Virus record (IMG/VR): IMGVR_UViG_3300049215_000481 | Span: 105,281 to 169,280 of that record | DNA: 64,000 nt | Strand: one strand, 5' to 3' | Origin: a virus | Shown here: positions 8,190 through 17,837 of the stretch, one piece after another | Layout of the letters: every line of letters starts with the position of its first letter | How positions within the stretch are numbered: the first letter of the stretch is position 1 | The notes under the pieces: model-generated | Database searches by the model: none | What the model was told of the DNA's origin: nothing | Seen by the model: the letters and a program-made list of their open reading frames with translations, nothing else | Program-made: the position numbers and the translations under genes

Positions 8190-9038
8190 ATGGCCGACTA
8201 CACGAACAGCAAGGGCGGCCTCGGCGAGGTCTTCCCGATCGGGCAGGTCGCGGCCGACTGGGCGCGCACGGAGCCGCTCGTCACGCCGGAGAAGCTCGTC
8301 CAGCGTCACCTGTGGGGCCTCCCGCTCGTGAGCGGCATGAAGGACCCGATCACGGGCGTCGCCGCGCGCATCACGTCCGACATGCTCGTCGACTTCATCG
8401 ACAAGGCGGCAGCGACCGCGGAGCTGGACACCGGACTGACCATCTTCCCGATGCAGATCGAGAAGAAGTTCGAGTGGTCGCTGAAGGACTACCAGTCGTA
8501 CGGCTACTTCAAGATCCCCCACCGCCCCGTCGCCTCGATCGAGTCGATGACGGTGAACCTGTCCGACAACAGCGACGTCTACAACGTGCCGCTGGAGTGG
8601 ATCGAGACCGCGAACCTGCAGTGGGGCCAGCTCAACATCATCCCGCTGACGGTCGCGCTGATGGGCGGGAACAGCACCGGCATCCCGACGACGGGCGGAG
8701 GCATGGCCTTCCTCTCGGCGTTCCAGGGGCGCATGAACTGGATTCCTGCCTTCTGGAAGATCCGGTACACGATCGGCTTCCCGCAGGGCGCTCTCCCGAA
8801 GATGGTGAACGAGCTGATCGGCGTCATCGCGGCGATGGACGTCCTCAGCCAGCTCGGCGCCACGTACGGCAAGTCGTCGGGCTCCTCGATGTCGATCGAC
8901 GGCTTCTCGCAGAGCGTGAGCACGCCCGGCCCCGAGATCTTCAAGACACGCCTCGCGGACCTCGAAGCGAAGCGGCAGATGCTCGTCCGAAAGCTGAAGA
9001 ATCTCTACAGTCTTCGTCTCTTCTCAGATAACGTCTGA
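8190..9038 (+). CDS. Virion structural protein, head-tail connector candidate
   Basis: 282 aa, soluble. Alternating helices and strands with conserved-looking stretches (FPMQIEKKFEWSLKDYQSYGY, RPVASIESMTVNLSDNSDVY.VPLEWIETANLQWGQLNIIP) typical of neck or baseplate-wedge proteins of large contractile phages. A Gly/Ser linker precedes a C-terminal basic helix (FKTRLADLEAKRQMLVRKLKNLYSLRLF). Begins 3 nt after the previous gene, so cotranscribed. The exact virion position cannot be fixed from sequence. Confidence 0.82.
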   Translation: MADYTNSKGGLGEVFPIGQVAADWARTEPLVTPEKLVQRHLWGLPLVSGMKDPITGVAARITSDMLVDFIDKAAATAELDTGLTIFPMQIEKKFEWSLKDYQSYGYFKIPHRPVASIESMTVNLSDNSDVYNVPLEWIETANLQWGQLNIIPLTVALMGGNSTGIPTTGGGMAFLSAFQGRMNWIPAFWKIRYTIGFPQGALPKMVNELIGVIAAMDVLSQLGATYGKSSGSSMSIDGFSQSVSTPGPEIFKTRLADLEAKRQMLVRKLKNLYSLRLFSDNV

Positions 9039-9067
9039 CCTAGGTCGTTCGGTAACGTTTCAACGAG

Positions 9068-9077
9068 CCGCAATCTT
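9068..9077 (+). promoter_or_regulatory. Class B motif CCGCAATCTT
   Basis: 9 nt before the ATG of the HNH gene at 9087. Confidence 0.65.
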
Positions 9078-9086
9078 CGATTCGCG

Positions 9087-9617
9087 ATGCGGCAGGTGTC
9101 CTTCCACTTCATGCACAAGAAGCGTCCGACCTCCCGCCACGCGCAGGAGGACAAGGACGGGTGGGTGCGGATGTACCAGCAGGGGAAGAGCTATCGCGAG
9201 ATCGCGGTAGCGTTCGACGTACCGTATCCGAGCGTCTTCTACTATGTCAGGAAGACCCTCGGCATCACTGACGGACGGAAGCCCGGACGCAAGAAAAAGT
9301 ACACGGATCTTTCTCCTCGCCAGGTCCAGCGCAACTGCCAGCTCAGGAACTCGTACGGCATCTCTCTCGACGAGTACGCAGTATTGAAGGAGTCGCAGGG
9401 TGGCGTCTGCGCGATTTGCGAACTGCCGCCGAAGAACGGCAAGACGTCGACAAGTGCACTGCACGTAGATCACGACCACGAGACTGGTCGAGTGCGTGGG
9501 CTGCTCTGTCAGAAGTGCAACCCAGCTCTCGGCCAGTTCAACGACGACCCAGACCTGCTGGAGCGTGCGGCCTCGTACCTGCGCCTTCACCGTGAAGCTC
9601 AGAAGGTGGCTGCGTAG
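9087..9617 (+). CDS. HTH-endonuclease VII homing endonuclease
   Basis: 176 aa. Residues ~20-65 look like a resolvase/transposase-type helix-turn-helix ([28 protein letters not shown]); residues ~105-165 carry the endonuclease VII core ([35 protein letters not shown]). Own motif upstream, no Shine-Dalgarno. Its stop overlaps the GTG of the Nudix-kinase gene (TAGTG), so that gene now depends on readthrough transcription or coupling from the HNH gene: a cassette inserted between two virion-region genes. Confidence 0.88.
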   Translation: MRQVSFHFMHKKRPTSRHAQEDKDGWVRMYQQGKSYREIAVAFDVPYPSVFYYVRKTLGITDGRKPGRKKKYTDLSPRQVQRNCQLRNSYGISLDEYAVLKESQGGVCAICELPPKNGKTSTSALHVDHDHETGRVRGLLCQKCNPALGQFNDDPDLLERAASYLRLHREAQKVAA

Positions 9618-12457
9618 TGGCTGAAGTCGCTCTGATCACCGCATACAACGGCCACGGCCAGCTCCTCTTCGGGAAGCGCAAGGACAACGGCCGCTGGACC
9701 CTCCCGGGCGGTCACTTCGAGGAGGGCGAGACTCCCGAGCAGGCGGCGCGCCGCGAGATGTTCGAGGAGACGGGTCTGCACGCGCAGACTCTCGTCCCGT
9801 TCGCCACGTTCACGAACCCGCAGGGCATCACACTGCACTGCTTCTCCGCGTTCGTCACCGGCGAGCCCCACAGCAACTTCGACCCCGACGACGAGGTCGA
9901 GAAGTGGGAGTTCGTTGACATCGAGAACGGCATCCCGTCGAAGATCTGGGAGCACCTCCACGGTCCGCAGGACGATCAGAACCTCGTCCGCCGCGTGTTC
10001 GAGGCTGAGGGCCTGTCGAAGGCCGAGGAGCCGCTGGCGAAGGCCAAGTGGCGCGTCAAGGACAGCGACGTCTACACCACGTACGAGTTCCCCGACGAGG
10101 AGTCGGCGAAGGAGTACCGGAAGAAGGCGGGCAGCAAGTACGAAGACGACTGGAAGGGCATCGGCGTCTGTGAGGTGAAGGGGAAGCGCGTGGTCGCCCG
10201 CGCGTGGAGCGACTCTAACCTCGACGACTTCACGTCGCTCGCGGTGAAGATGGGAGGCAAGATCGTCGACGCCGACGACATGGACGACCTCGTGTCGCCG
10301 GAGCGCTTCCGCGAGCTGGGGAAGGCCGAGGACGAGGTCGGCAGGCTCCTGGAGCATCCCTCGCCGCACGAGCGCACGCTCGCGCTGAAGCTCAACACCG
10401 TCACGCCGCGCCACCTGCAGACGGCCTCGCTCGACCCGCACCCAGACGTGCACTCGCTCGCCATCGCGAACCCGCAGTTCGGGCACGCGGAGGCACACCA
10501 CCTGATGTCGGCTTCTGCCGGCAGCGACGGGAAGTTCCCGCTCGTGCAGCAGCACGAGTTCCTGCGCCAGCACGACCGCGTTCGGCCGTACCACCTCGTC
10601 TCGTTCGTGAACAACGCTCGCGCTCACGCCGCGGGCGACGACCTCGACCGCGCGCTGACCATCGCTGTCGGCCACCCCAGCCTGCCGCCTGTCATGGTGC
10701 GGTCTCTGTACCTCGACCCGCGCACCTCAGCGGCGCACCGCCTCGCCCTAGTGGGTCATATGAAGGCGCCTGTCGACGTCCTGGAGCACGCCCTCCACAC
10801 GGGCCTCATCGTCCCGTCGGCCGAGGCGACCTCACTCGCACAGGCTGCGGTCGCACACCCCTCCCTCCCCCACAGCTCCGTCGAGCACGTCGTCAAGATG
10901 GCCGGTGACCGAGGCGAGCCGCACGTCGTCGCCATCGCGACCCACGCTCTCAAGACGAACGCCACGTCGCCGGAGATGAAGGAGCACCTCTTCACGCAGA
11001 CGCTCCTGAAGCCGCGCTCCGCAGCCTCGCGCGCGCTCCTGAACGCGTTCCTGGAGGGGCCCTCGGCGAAGCCCGAGGACCGCCAGCGCGCTCTCGGGCA
11101 GTTGCTGAACAAGTCCGAGCCGCTCGCGAAGGCCGTCGCCCCGCAGCACTTCAGCTCCATCGTGAAGGCGCTCGACCCCGAAGCTCACAAGCTCGTTGAC
11201 CACAAGCCAGACCTGTCCGCGCACCCGCAGTCGCACGGCGCCGAGGTCCAGGCGTATCACCACAACGTCGTGAACAGCGCCCAGCGCGTTGGCGCGCACT
11301 CCAGCGGCAGCGCTGGCCTCGGCGGTGGCATCACGCGCAAGAAGGTGTTCCGCTACCAGGTCCCGGGTCAAACAGAGCCCGGCAAGGCCATGGTGAAGCC
11401 CTATCACGAGCGTGTCATCCAGCGCTGCAGCAAGTGGATGAAGTATCCGATCCAGGGCTGGGCCGAAATGACGACGCAGGCCCTCTTCCACGCAGGCGGC
11501 ATCGGGCACCTCCACCAGAAGGTCCACGTCACAGAGCACAACATGGGTCCGGGGCACGAGCACGAGCCCGCCCTGGTCGTGCACCTCGCCCCGAATCACC
11601 TCGCGGTCACGGACGGCGGTCGGACCTACTACAAGCCCGAGCAACACGACCTGGACGTGCGGAAGATCGCGCTGATGGACTTCCTTACGAACAACAACGA
11701 CCGCCACGGTGGGAACTTGATGTTCAACGCCGACACCGGCGCACCGCTCGCGATCGACCACTCGCGGAACTTCCAGTACATCCGTCCGGCGCAGGACCGT
11801 TTGTCGCTGGACCGCACGCCCGACGGCGAGGACACGTTCAAGAACTACGCAACCGGTGCGCTCCACGGCATCGCCAGTCCGGTCACGGAGGATGTCCGCC
11901 GCAACTACGACTACGACAAGCCGGGTGACCGCCAGCGCGCCCTGTACGACGCGCAGCTCGACGGCATGCGGAAGTACGCCCCGGCCTTCGAGTGGTGGGA
12001 CGAGGCGGGTCCGAAGATCCGCCAGGAGTTCCACAAGCGCCTCGACCAGATCAAGGACCCGGAGGTGCGCGACCACCTGAAGCGCAACTTCGATGCGCGC
12101 GCCGACTGGCTCGACGAGCGCGGGCATTTCGGCTTGGAGAACTACGGCGGCGACTGGTACCACGACGCCGTTCCGATGTACAAACCGGACCAGCTCTCCG
12201 AGGCGGAGAAGGACGACCCCGAGGCCGTGGCCCGCTTCAACGAGCGTATCCGCGCGAAGCAGGACGCAGAGAAGAAGGCGCGCGCGGACAAGCGCAACGC
12301 GAAGAAGGCGTATCAGAACTGGCTCAACGAGAAGCCGCAGTACCCGCACCACATCATGAGCCTGCCTCGCGAGCAGATCGACCAACACCCGGACTGGAAG
12401 AAGTACGTCGAAGCGTACGATCCGTGGCTCGCGCGACGGCCGGCGGAGGCAGCGTAA
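9617..12457 (+). CDS. Nudix hydrolase + helical repeats + PI3/4-kinase-like domain protein
   Basis: 946 aa from GTG 9617. Residues 31-53 hold a complete Nudix box ([23 protein letters not shown]), which hydrolyses nucleoside diphosphates linked to another moiety. Residues ~200-560 form HEAT/LRV-like helical repeats ([31 protein letters not shown]). Residues ~580-730 look like a PI3/4-kinase/HipA-type fold: [10 protein letters not shown] glycine loop, KAMVKPYH possible ATP lysine, [13 protein letters not shown] (catalytic D-R-H-x-x-N) at ~686-698, and IDHSRNF (metal D) at ~713. A long charged tail follows. Next gene starts with no gap and has the same kinase signature. The architecture fits an injected multi-enzyme ('polyvalent') protein; substrates unknown. 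Confidence 0.85.
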   Translation: MAEVALITAYNGHGQLLFGKRKDNGRWTLPGGHFEEGETPEQAARREMFEETGLHAQTLVPFATFTNPQGITLHCFSAFVTGEPHSNFDPDDEVEKWEFVDIENGIPSKIWEHLHGPQDDQNLVRRVFEAEGLSKAEEPLAKAKWRVKDSDVYTTYEFPDEESAKEYRKKAGSKYEDDWKGIGVCEVKGKRVVARAWSDSNLDDFTSLAVKMGGKIVDADDMDDLVSPERFRELGKAEDEVGRLLEHPSPHERTLALKLNTVTPRHLQTASLDPHPDVHSLAIANPQFGHAEAHHLMSASAGSDGKFPLVQQHEFLRQHDRVRPYHLVSFVNNARAHAAGDDLDRALTIAVGHPSLPPVMVRSLYLDPRTSAAHRLALVGHMKAPVDVLEHALHTGLIVPSAEATSLAQAAVAHPSLPHSSVEHVVKMAGDRGEPHVVAIATHALKTNATSPEMKEHLFTQTLLKPRSAASRALLNAFLEGPSAKPEDRQRALGQLLNKSEPLAKAVAPQHFSSIVKALDPEAHKLVDHKPDLSAHPQSHGAEVQAYHHNVVNSAQRVGAHSSGSAGLGGGITRKKVFRYQVPGQTEPGKAMVKPYHERVIQRCSKWMKYPIQGWAEMTTQALFHAGGIGHLHQKVHVTEHNMGPGHEHEPALVVHLAPNHLAVTDGGRTYYKPEQHDLDVRKIALMDFLTNNNDRHGGNLMFNADTGAPLAIDHSRNFQYIRPAQDRLSLDRTPDGEDTFKNYATGALHGIASPVTEDVRRNYDYDKPGDRQRALYDAQLDGMRKYAPAFEWWDEAGPKIRQEFHKRLDQIKDPEVRDHLKRNFDARADWLDERGHFGLENYGGDWYHDAVPMYKPDQLSEAEKDDPEAVARFNERIRAKQDAEKKARADKRNAKKAYQNWLNEKPQYPHHIMSLPREQIDQHPDWKKYVEAYDPWLARRPAEAA

Positions 12458-13801
12458 ATGCGCGTCGTAGTGACGGACCACATGACCGACAAGTCCAAGC
12501 TCTACGAGGGCACGGACGACGTGATTGAGCAGCGCCTGCTGTTCGACTACCCGTGGCTGCGTCCGGAGGACGACTCAGATCGCGACCTGCACGCCACCCT
12601 GGAACATCTGGACGCCACAGGCGCCTATCAGGTCTTCGTCGAGGAGGAGCCGCTCACGAAGAGCAATCTTGAGCGCAAGGACCTCGCGAACCACCCCGTC
12701 ATCGCGTCGATGCTCGGCTTCATCCCCACCTCCACGCCCGAGTTCCAGGCAGCACGCTGGATGTCCGGCGGGCGCGACATCCCGATCGAAGCCGTTCGCC
12801 GCGCGCTCTACGACGAGGACGGGAACATTGAGCACGCTGCCCTGAAGGCCTACGGGTTCGAGATCAACGACACCAACATCAAGGCTCTCCACGCGGTCCG
12901 CGGCATGGGCGACTTCTCCAAGTCGGAGGAGTTGGCCGCGACCGCTGGTTCTGTCATCGCGGCGCACGCCGAAGGTGAGGACGTCGCGCAGGCGCTCCGC
13001 CGCGCGTACAAGGACCAGTTCGTGCTCCCCGTCGCACTCGCCGGAAAGCACTCGAAGGGGTCGCTCGTCGCTCGCGACGAGGCCACGCACTCGACCTGGC
13101 TCCTGAAGCCGGGCTCGGGGAAGGCCGGCGCTGCCGCCGGCAGCTCCCAAGACCCGTCCACGCAGAGCGCCCGCGAGGCTGCCTGGTACCACATCGCGAA
13201 GGAGTGGGGCCTTTGGAGCAGCTTCCCCCGCGCGGAGCTGATCCTCATCGACGGCCAGCAGTACGCCGCGCTCCAGCTCCTGCCGTGGAGCTACAAGACC
13301 GCCGAGAAGCGTCGCGTGTCGGAGCCGGGCATCGTCCGCAAGGTCCTGGCACCGTACCTGACCGACGGCGTGCTCCACCAGTGGGCGATCATGGACTTCG
13401 TCCTCGGCAACCCCGACTCGCACGGCCAGAACGTCATGGTCGATGACGAGGGGGACGTGAAGCTCATCGACCACGGCTCGGCGTTCGCCGGTCCTGCCTT
13501 CGACCCCGCACACGACAACGACTCGTTCGTCCCCTACTACCTGCGCGCGTGGGCCCCGCGGCAGAACTTCAACGCCTTCACGACCGACGAGAAGCTCCGC
13601 TACATGCCGCGCGTGTCTGCGTCCACCGCCGCACGCATCAGCCAGTGGGTCCTGGGGCTCAACGCGGGCGCCGTCCAGGCGCTCTGCCACCGCTACGGCA
13701 TCAACCCGGCCCCGACGCTCGACCGCCTCGCCCGGGTGAAGGCTGCGGTCGCCTCGGCACCGGCTGACGAGGCGATCAACCGGCTCTGGGTCACGACGTA
13801 G
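12458..13801 (+). CDS. PI3/4-kinase (HipA-like) fold protein
   Basis: 447 aa, starting directly after the stop of the Nudix-kinase gene. Residues 1-190 are unlike known domains; residues ~195-420 carry the kinase signature: SLVARDEATHSTWLLKP (beta strands with putative ATP-binding Lys at ~211), IMDFVLGNPDSHGQN (catalytic D-x-H-G-x-N at ~312-325) and LIDHGSAF (metal-binding D) at ~337. These motifs are shared with the preceding protein, so the pair may be paralogous or form a complex. Target (protein, lipid or nucleotide) cannot be told. Transcribed with the HNH/Nudix genes. Confidence 0.83.
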   Translation: MRVVVTDHMTDKSKLYEGTDDVIEQRLLFDYPWLRPEDDSDRDLHATLEHLDATGAYQVFVEEEPLTKSNLERKDLANHPVIASMLGFIPTSTPEFQAARWMSGGRDIPIEAVRRALYDEDGNIEHAALKAYGFEINDTNIKALHAVRGMGDFSKSEELAATAGSVIAAHAEGEDVAQALRRAYKDQFVLPVALAGKHSKGSLVARDEATHSTWLLKPGSGKAGAAAGSSQDPSTQSAREAAWYHIAKEWGLWSSFPRAELILIDGQQYAALQLLPWSYKTAEKRRVSEPGIVRKVLAPYLTDGVLHQWAIMDFVLGNPDSHGQNVMVDDEGDVKLIDHGSAFAGPAFDPAHDNDSFVPYYLRAWAPRQNFNAFTTDEKLRYMPRVSASTAARISQWVLGLNAGAVQALCHRYGINPAPTLDRLARVKAAVASAPADEAINRLWVTT

Positions 13802-13821
13802 CCTGGGAGACAACACTCGGG

Positions 13822-13831
13822 CCGCAATCTT
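13822..13831 (+). promoter_or_regulatory. Class B motif CCGCAATCTT
   Basis: 6 nt before the ATG of the lipoprotein gene at 13838. Confidence 0.68.
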
Positions 13832-13837
13832 AGGCCC

Positions 13838-14155
13838 ATGCGAGCCCTGGCAGTTCTCCTCCTGGTCCTCGCGTCGTGTTCCAGCACGTTCGCGTACACC
13901 GGCCCCACCGCGCTGGACCCGTTCATCTCCGTCGACACCCGCGTGGTGCTCGACAGCGTCTCGAACCAGCACTTCCCCGCGTGGAAGCACACCGGGATCG
14001 CGTCCGTGACCAACCCCTCGAACAACGAGATGGCCGTGGACGTCTCGTGCGACGTAACTCTCATGCTCGGCGTGGTCCTACCGCCGCGCTCGGTGACCGA
14101 GTTCTACCTGAACCCGTCCGACCGCCTCTGCACGGTCAGCTACGCACGGTACTAG
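13838..14155 (+). CDS. Small phage lipoprotein
   Basis: 105 aa. N-terminus MRALAVLLLVLASCSS is a textbook lipoprotein signal with lipobox L-A-S-C (Cys14). The mature part is ~90 residues, beta-rich, with two further cysteines (SCDVTL, LCTVSY) that could form a disulfide outside the cytoplasm. Starts 6 nt from a class B motif. A phage lipoprotein among late genes could act in superinfection exclusion or lysis; neither is shown by the sequence. Confidence 0.82.
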   Translation: MRALAVLLLVLASCSSTFAYTGPTALDPFISVDTRVVLDSVSNQHFPAWKHTGIASVTNPSNNEMAVDVSCDVTLMLGVVLPPRSVTEFYLNPSDRLCTVSYARY

Positions 14156-14158
14156 GCC

Positions 14159-14389
14159 ATGGAGAGGAAGTGGGACGAGGACGGCGAGCGCCACGAGGCG
14201 GTCACCGTAGTCGAACCCGTCGTCAACGGCGACTCTCTGACGCAGTTGATGCCGGAGACGTGTCTACTGTGTCAGCGTCGCGCGAAGATGGAGATCGTGC
14301 GCGGTGGAACGCTGCCCGACTACTGCTGCAACGGCGGCTCATGGGGCTGGTGCTTCGTCAGCCGCATCGCCTGGGCGCGCGTCGACTAG
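14159..14389 (+). CDS. Small Cys-containing hypothetical protein
   Basis: 76 aa (MERKWDEDGERHEAVTVVEP...). Has CLLCQRRAK and CCNGG...GWCF, a possible zinc site. Starts 3 nt after the lipoprotein gene and converges with the minus-strand gene at 14386. No family recognised. Confidence 0.65.
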   Translation: MERKWDEDGERHEAVTVVEPVVNGDSLTQLMPETCLLCQRRAKMEIVRGGTLPDYCCNGGSWGWCFVSRIAWARVD

Positions 14390-14625
14390 TGCTCCTGGTC
14401 AGCACGCTCGACCGCTCGCTGAGCCTCCTCGCGCGTCGCGAACTTGCCGACGAACACCTCAGGACCGCCCAGCTTGGGAATCCAGCCGTACCACTGCGGC
14501 GCCTCGGACTCGTAGACCTGTCGGAGGGCAACCTTCCCGTGTACGTCCCACTCGGGGAGGAGGTTCTGGGTGTACTCCGCCAGGTAGATGCCGGTGTTCT
14601 CGTGCCAGATCCACGTCTTCTTCAT
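14386..14625 (-). CDS. Hypothetical protein, end of minus-strand accessory operon
   Basis: 79 aa, MKKTWIWHENTGIYLAEYTQ..., with aromatic-rich first half and a C-terminal helix (REEAQRAVERADQEH). Starts by ATGA overlap with the upstream gene, so it is last in the operon 16203-14386. Function unknown. Confidence 0.7.
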   Translation of the reverse strand: MKKTWIWHENTGIYLAEYTQNLLPEWDVHGKVALRQVYESEAPQWYGWIPKLGGPEVFVGKFATREEAQRAVERADQEH

Positions 14626-14759
14626 TCGTCGACCTCCTCGTCGTCGAACTCGCCGTCTTCGGCCTCTTCGACCTCCTCGTTGTCGTTCGCGACCTGATTG
14701 CGCTCGAACGTCTCCAGGTCGTCCTCGTAGACCTCAATCCCTTCGCACTCGTAGCACAT
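14622..14759 (-). CDS. 45-aa very acidic protein
   Basis: MCYECEGIEVYEDDLETFE... then nearly all Asp/Glu to the end (EEAEDGEFDDEEVDE). One CxxC at the N-terminus. Overlaps the next gene by 4 bp (ATGA) and follows the 480-aa gene by 1 nt. A short DNA-mimic-like or regulatory peptide is conceivable, but composition is the only evidence. Confidence 0.62.
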   Translation of the reverse strand: MCYECEGIEVYEDDLETFERNQVANDNEEVEEAEDGEFDDEEVDE

Positions 14760-14760
14760 T

Positions 14761-16203
14761 TTACGCGGCCTCCTTGGCCTTCTCGGCCTTCTTCGCTGCG
14801 CGCGCGGCCTTCTGCGCGGCCTTCTTCTCCGCCTTGGCGGCCTCCGCCTCGGCCGCCAGCTCGGACTCCACCTCGACGCGCTTCGCGTTCGCGGCGGACC
14901 AGTCGTCCACGTTCGAGTCGCGCGCGGGCTTCACCAGCTCGATGGCCCAGCACCGCGTGAGAACGGTCTGCTTGATGCCCGCGAAGCCCGGCTGCGCGTC
15001 GCGGGGGATGTAGACCTTGTGCTCCTTCACCGTACCGACGACGCGGTAGATGCTGCCGAGACTGAGGGCCTCCTTGGTCTTCCACGAGAACCGATTGCCC
15101 TGCTCGTCCTGCATCAGGTTGATGTGCGACGTGCCGTAGATCTCGTGGGTGAGGTCGACGACGCGGGTTACGACCAGCGTCCAAATGTCAGTCTTCTTGA
15201 CCTCGCCCTGGAACTCGCTCTGCTGGGCCTTCTTGCGCTCCAGCTCCTTACCCATGAGGCGCTCTGAGAAGGCGATGATCGAAGCGGTCAGCCCCGAGCC
15301 GCGCGCGTCAGTCGAGTTCCCCTCGATGATGAGGCGCAGGTTGTGCTCGTAGTCCGACAACTCCTTGTCCTCTTCCTCGGCTTTCTCGAAGTAGGCCTTC
15401 GCGAACTCCAGGGCGACGGTGGCGCGCGTGAGGTCGGCGGCCGTCAGCTCCGTGATGAACTTGCGCTTGTCCTCGGCGCGCGCCGTGAGGTACCCGAGCA
15501 CCAGGTCGGCCGTCGACTGGACCGACGAGCCATCGAAGCGAGACTCGTTGATCGAGCGGGCCTTCGTGCGCGAGAGCCAGCCGTTCTCGCGGATGGACGC
15601 GGCCGTCGCGTGGAGGAACACCGCCAGCGACCAACCGAGCACGCCCCCACCCCAGCCGCCGCCGAGGCCGTCCTCGTCCTCGCCGACTGACTCGACGAAC
15701 GCGCCCAGCAGCTCCGCCCAGCGCGCGATGACCTCGGGAGAGTCGTGGCCCGTGAAGTCGCGGAGGCAGTTGCGTCCGACCTGGAGCTGGCGGCCGTCCT
15801 CGTGCGCGACGACGTAGGTGTCCAGCCGGCGGCGCTCCGTCTTGCAGTGATTGCAGAACGGCTTGACGGCGCGGAGGTCCTTCTCGACCTTGATGGAGTC
15901 CGTGCAGGGGACGCGGTGGACGATGTTGCCCTTCTCCTCGTGCTGGAGAACGGCGACGAAGGTCCAGCCGGCGATCTTGGGCGACTGGCCAGATACCGTG
16001 ACGACCTGGAAGTGCTTCGCCGGGACGGTGACCTCGCCGAGGGCGCCGATCACGGCCGGAACCACCTTCTCGCCCACGACCTCGTAGGTCGGCGGGACGA
16101 GCTTCAGCTTCTTGGCCTTCTTCGCGAGCCGCTCGAACTCGCGGACGAACTCACCGAAGTGGGAGGTGCGGATTTCGAAGGTGACCAGCTCCGTCGTGCT
16201 CAT
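14761..16203 (-). CDS. 480-aa hypothetical with CxxC site and basic Ala/Lys tail (nucleic-acid-binding candidate)
   Basis: Residues 1-115 are mixed alpha/beta; then FCNHCKTERRRLDTYVVAHEDGRQLQVGRNCLRDFTGHDSP (~115-155) is a metal-site-like region. A helical middle follows, then ~360-430 a beta-barrel-like segment (LGSIYRVVGTVKEHKVY...TVLTRCWAIEL) like an OB fold, and a Lys/Ala/Glu tail. I have the impression that this layout recurs in actinobacterial plasmid and phage proteins without assigned function. First gene of the minus operon, under a class C element at 16209-16227. Confidence 0.78.
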   Translation of the reverse strand: MSTTELVTFEIRTSHFGEFVREFERLAKKAKKLKLVPPTYEVVGEKVVPAVIGALGEVTVPAKHFQVVTVSGQSPKIAGWTFVAVLQHEEKGNIVHRVPCTDSIKVEKDLRAVKPFCNHCKTERRRLDTYVVAHEDGRQLQVGRNCLRDFTGHDSPEVIARWAELLGAFVESVGEDEDGLGGGWGGGVLGWSLAVFLHATAASIRENGWLSRTKARSINESRFDGSSVQSTADLVLGYLTARAEDKRKFITELTAADLTRATVALEFAKAYFEKAEEEDKELSDYEHNLRLIIEGNSTDARGSGLTASIIAFSERLMGKELERKKAQQSEFQGEVKKTDIWTLVVTRVVDLTHEIYGTSHINLMQDEQGNRFSWKTKEALSLGSIYRVVGTVKEHKVYIPRDAQPGFAGIKQTVLTRCWAIELVKPARDSNVDDWSAANAKRVEVESELAAEAEAAKAEKKAAQKAARAAKKAEKAKEAA

Positions 16204-16208
16204 GGAAA

Positions 16209-16227
16209 GTACGTTACAGGCGTTCCA
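16209..16227 (-). promoter_or_regulatory. Class C element (TGGAACG-CCTGTAACGT)
   Basis: On the minus strand TGGAACG is directly followed by CCTGTAACGT, ending 7 nt before the ATG at 16203. The same two blocks occur at 58269-58290 before the ATG at 58295. Possibly an early or host-recognised promoter. Confidence 0.45.
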
Positions 16228-16294
16228 CCCATTTTACAACCCCCGCACTTGCCCACCATGTGCGATAGGTGAACAGTGCGTCATCGCCTTCCAG

Positions 16295-16304
16295 CCGCAA
16301 TCTT
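16295..16304 (+). promoter_or_regulatory. Class B motif CCGCAATCTT
   Basis: 14 nt before ATG 16319; faces away from the minus-strand class C element, making 16204-16318 a divergent control region. Confidence 0.55.
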
Positions 16305-16318
16305 TCCACCTGGAACCG

Positions 16319-16609
16319 ATGAATATTACGAAAGAGCACATCGACTACAAGCGCCAGATCGGGACGCTGGACAACCGTCCGGTCATCGAGCTGGCCACCA
16401 CCGGCGGCCTCCACCTGGTCGTGGTGGCGAAGGGTGACGGCGTCGAGACGCTCGGCGCGGGTCCCCACCGCGCGGTCGCGCGTCACATCGCGAAGAAGCT
16501 CCGCCCCGACCTGAAGATCACGGCGCTGGAGAAGTCGGACGACCTGCCGCTCTCCAGCTTCGCGCACATGGTCCCGCTCTGGGAACAGTTCACGAACCGT
16601 AACCGATAG
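16319..16609 (+). CDS. Hypothetical protein, class B gene
   Basis: 96 aa beginning MNITKEHIDYKRQIGTLDNRP. Compact alpha/beta with a short Gly-Asp-Gly loop and a helical end (HMVPLWEQFTNRNR). The ATG is chosen by distance to the class B motif. Ten bases separate it from the HNH gene downstream. No known family. Confidence 0.72.
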   Translation: MNITKEHIDYKRQIGTLDNRPVIELATTGGLHLVVVAKGDGVETLGAGPHRAVARHIAKKLRPDLKITALEKSDDLPLSSFAHMVPLWEQFTNRNR

Positions 16610-16618
16610 GAACGTTTC

Positions 16619-17026
16619 GTGGCCGAGACGAAGGAACAGGCAGCCGTCCGGATGCGAGAGTGGCGCCGGACTCATCCCCGCACCAATGCCATGCGGGTGG
16701 CAGCGCGTGAGAACGCGCGTCGATGGCGGAAGAACAACCCTGCCAAGGTGAAGATCCAGAACCGTCGCGACAACCTCAAGAAGAACTACGACCTCAGTAC
16801 CGAGCAGTACGAGGCGATGATCGTCGCGCACGAAGGCAAGTGCCACGTCTGCAAGCAGCCTCCGACTGGACGCTGGAAGCGGCTCCACGTAGATCACGAC
16901 CATAGTACCGGTGTGATTCGCGGCCTGCTGTGCAGCGGCTGCAATCTTGCCCTCGGCCACGTGAGAGACAACCCTCAGACTCTCCGCGACCTGGCCACGT
17001 ACCTGGAGGCGAGCCGTGAACACTAA
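16619..17026 (+). CDS. Endonuclease VII-type HNH homing endonuclease
   Basis: 135 aa from GTG 16619; ATG at 16652 is an alternative. Basic Arg-rich N-terminus, a DLSTEQYEAMIVAHEGKCHVCKQPP segment, then LHVDHDHSTGVIRGLLCSGCNLALGHV, the complete endonuclease VII core. No class B motif directly upstream, unlike most of its relatives, so it is probably cotranscribed with the 16319 gene. Overlaps the next structural-looking gene by 11 bp. Confidence 0.87.
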   Translation: MAETKEQAAVRMREWRRTHPRTNAMRVAARENARRWRKNNPAKVKIQNRRDNLKKNYDLSTEQYEAMIVAHEGKCHVCKQPPTGRWKRLHVDHDHSTGVIRGLLCSGCNLALGHVRDNPQTLRDLATYLEASREH

Positions 17027-17837
17027 GCCTGAAGGGAATGTAGCCCTCCAGTTCAGCTACATCACGACCAGTTTTGACCCCGTGATGTTCGACGTCGCGA
17101 TCCGCGCGAACGGCGTCAAGCTCGTGCACTACCGCGCGATGAAGTGCCCCGTCGGCATGGTCGACCGGTACGACACGCGGCGCATCCACGAGGACCACGC
17201 CGGCTGCAGCAACGGCTTCCTGTACACGAAGGCGGGCACCATCACGTGCCTGTTCACCGGCAACGGCAACCGGCAGAACTCGTCCGACCTCGGCCTCCTC
17301 GACGACAGCACCGTCTCGGTCACCGCCCCGCGCTTCTACGACGACACCGAAGAGGACACGCAGGTCGCTCAGTACGACCGCATGTACCTCGACGAGGAAG
17401 CGATCACTGTGCCGCACTGGCAGCTCGTCGAGACGCACGCCACCGGCCGCGACAAGCTCAGCTTCCCCGTCGTCGAGGTGATGGACATCGTCGACACGCA
17501 CGGCAAGCGCTACAGCGTGAACGACTACAAGATCGAGAACGGGCAGATCGTCTGGGTGGGGGACCGCCCCGGCTTCGACGCCATCGCCAACAAGGGCGAG
17601 ATCTACTCGATCCGCTACACGTACCGCCCCTACTGGTACGTCCAGCGCATCAACCATCAGGTCCGTGTCGCGCAGGTGGAGACGCCGCTCGCCCGCAAGC
17701 TCATCCGGATGCCCCAGGCCTTCACGCTCCAGCGCGAGTACGTCTTCGAGAAGGAAGAGAAGGACGACCAGGCGCCGGACCCGAACAGTCCGCGGCAGCA
17801 CAAGGGTCCGCGCGACGGCTCGTACGGTCCCCGGTAG
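17016..17837 (+). CDS. Virion structural protein candidate
   Basis: 273 aa from GTG 17016. Beta-rich with many Tyr/Asp residues, paired cysteines (KCPVG, AGCSNG, ITCLF) and a segment RYSVNDYKIENGQIVWVGDRPGFDAIANKGEIYSIRYTYRPYWYVQRI like beta-barrel head-closure or baseplate proteins. C-terminus is a disordered charged tail. The 11-bp overlap with the HNH gene suggests that the insertion captured its translation start region. Position in the virion not determinable. Confidence 0.8.
   Translation: MNTKPEGNVALQFSYITTSFDPVMFDVAIRANGVKLVHYRAMKCPVGMVDRYDTRRIHEDHAGCSNGFLYTKAGTITCLFTGNGNRQNSSDLGLLDDSTVSVTAPRFYDDTEEDTQVAQYDRMYLDEEAITVPHWQLVETHATGRDKLSFPVVEVMDIVDTHGKRYSVNDYKIENGQIVWVGDRPGFDAIANKGEIYSIRYTYRPYWYVQRINHQVRVAQVETPLARKLIRMPQAFTLQREYVFEKEEKDDQAPDPNSPRQHKGPRDGSYGPR

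Noticed and set aside
16938-16950. GCAATCTT inside the HNH gene at 16619
   Set aside because: Encodes the conserved C-N-L of the endonuclease VII motif and has no start codon at the right distance.
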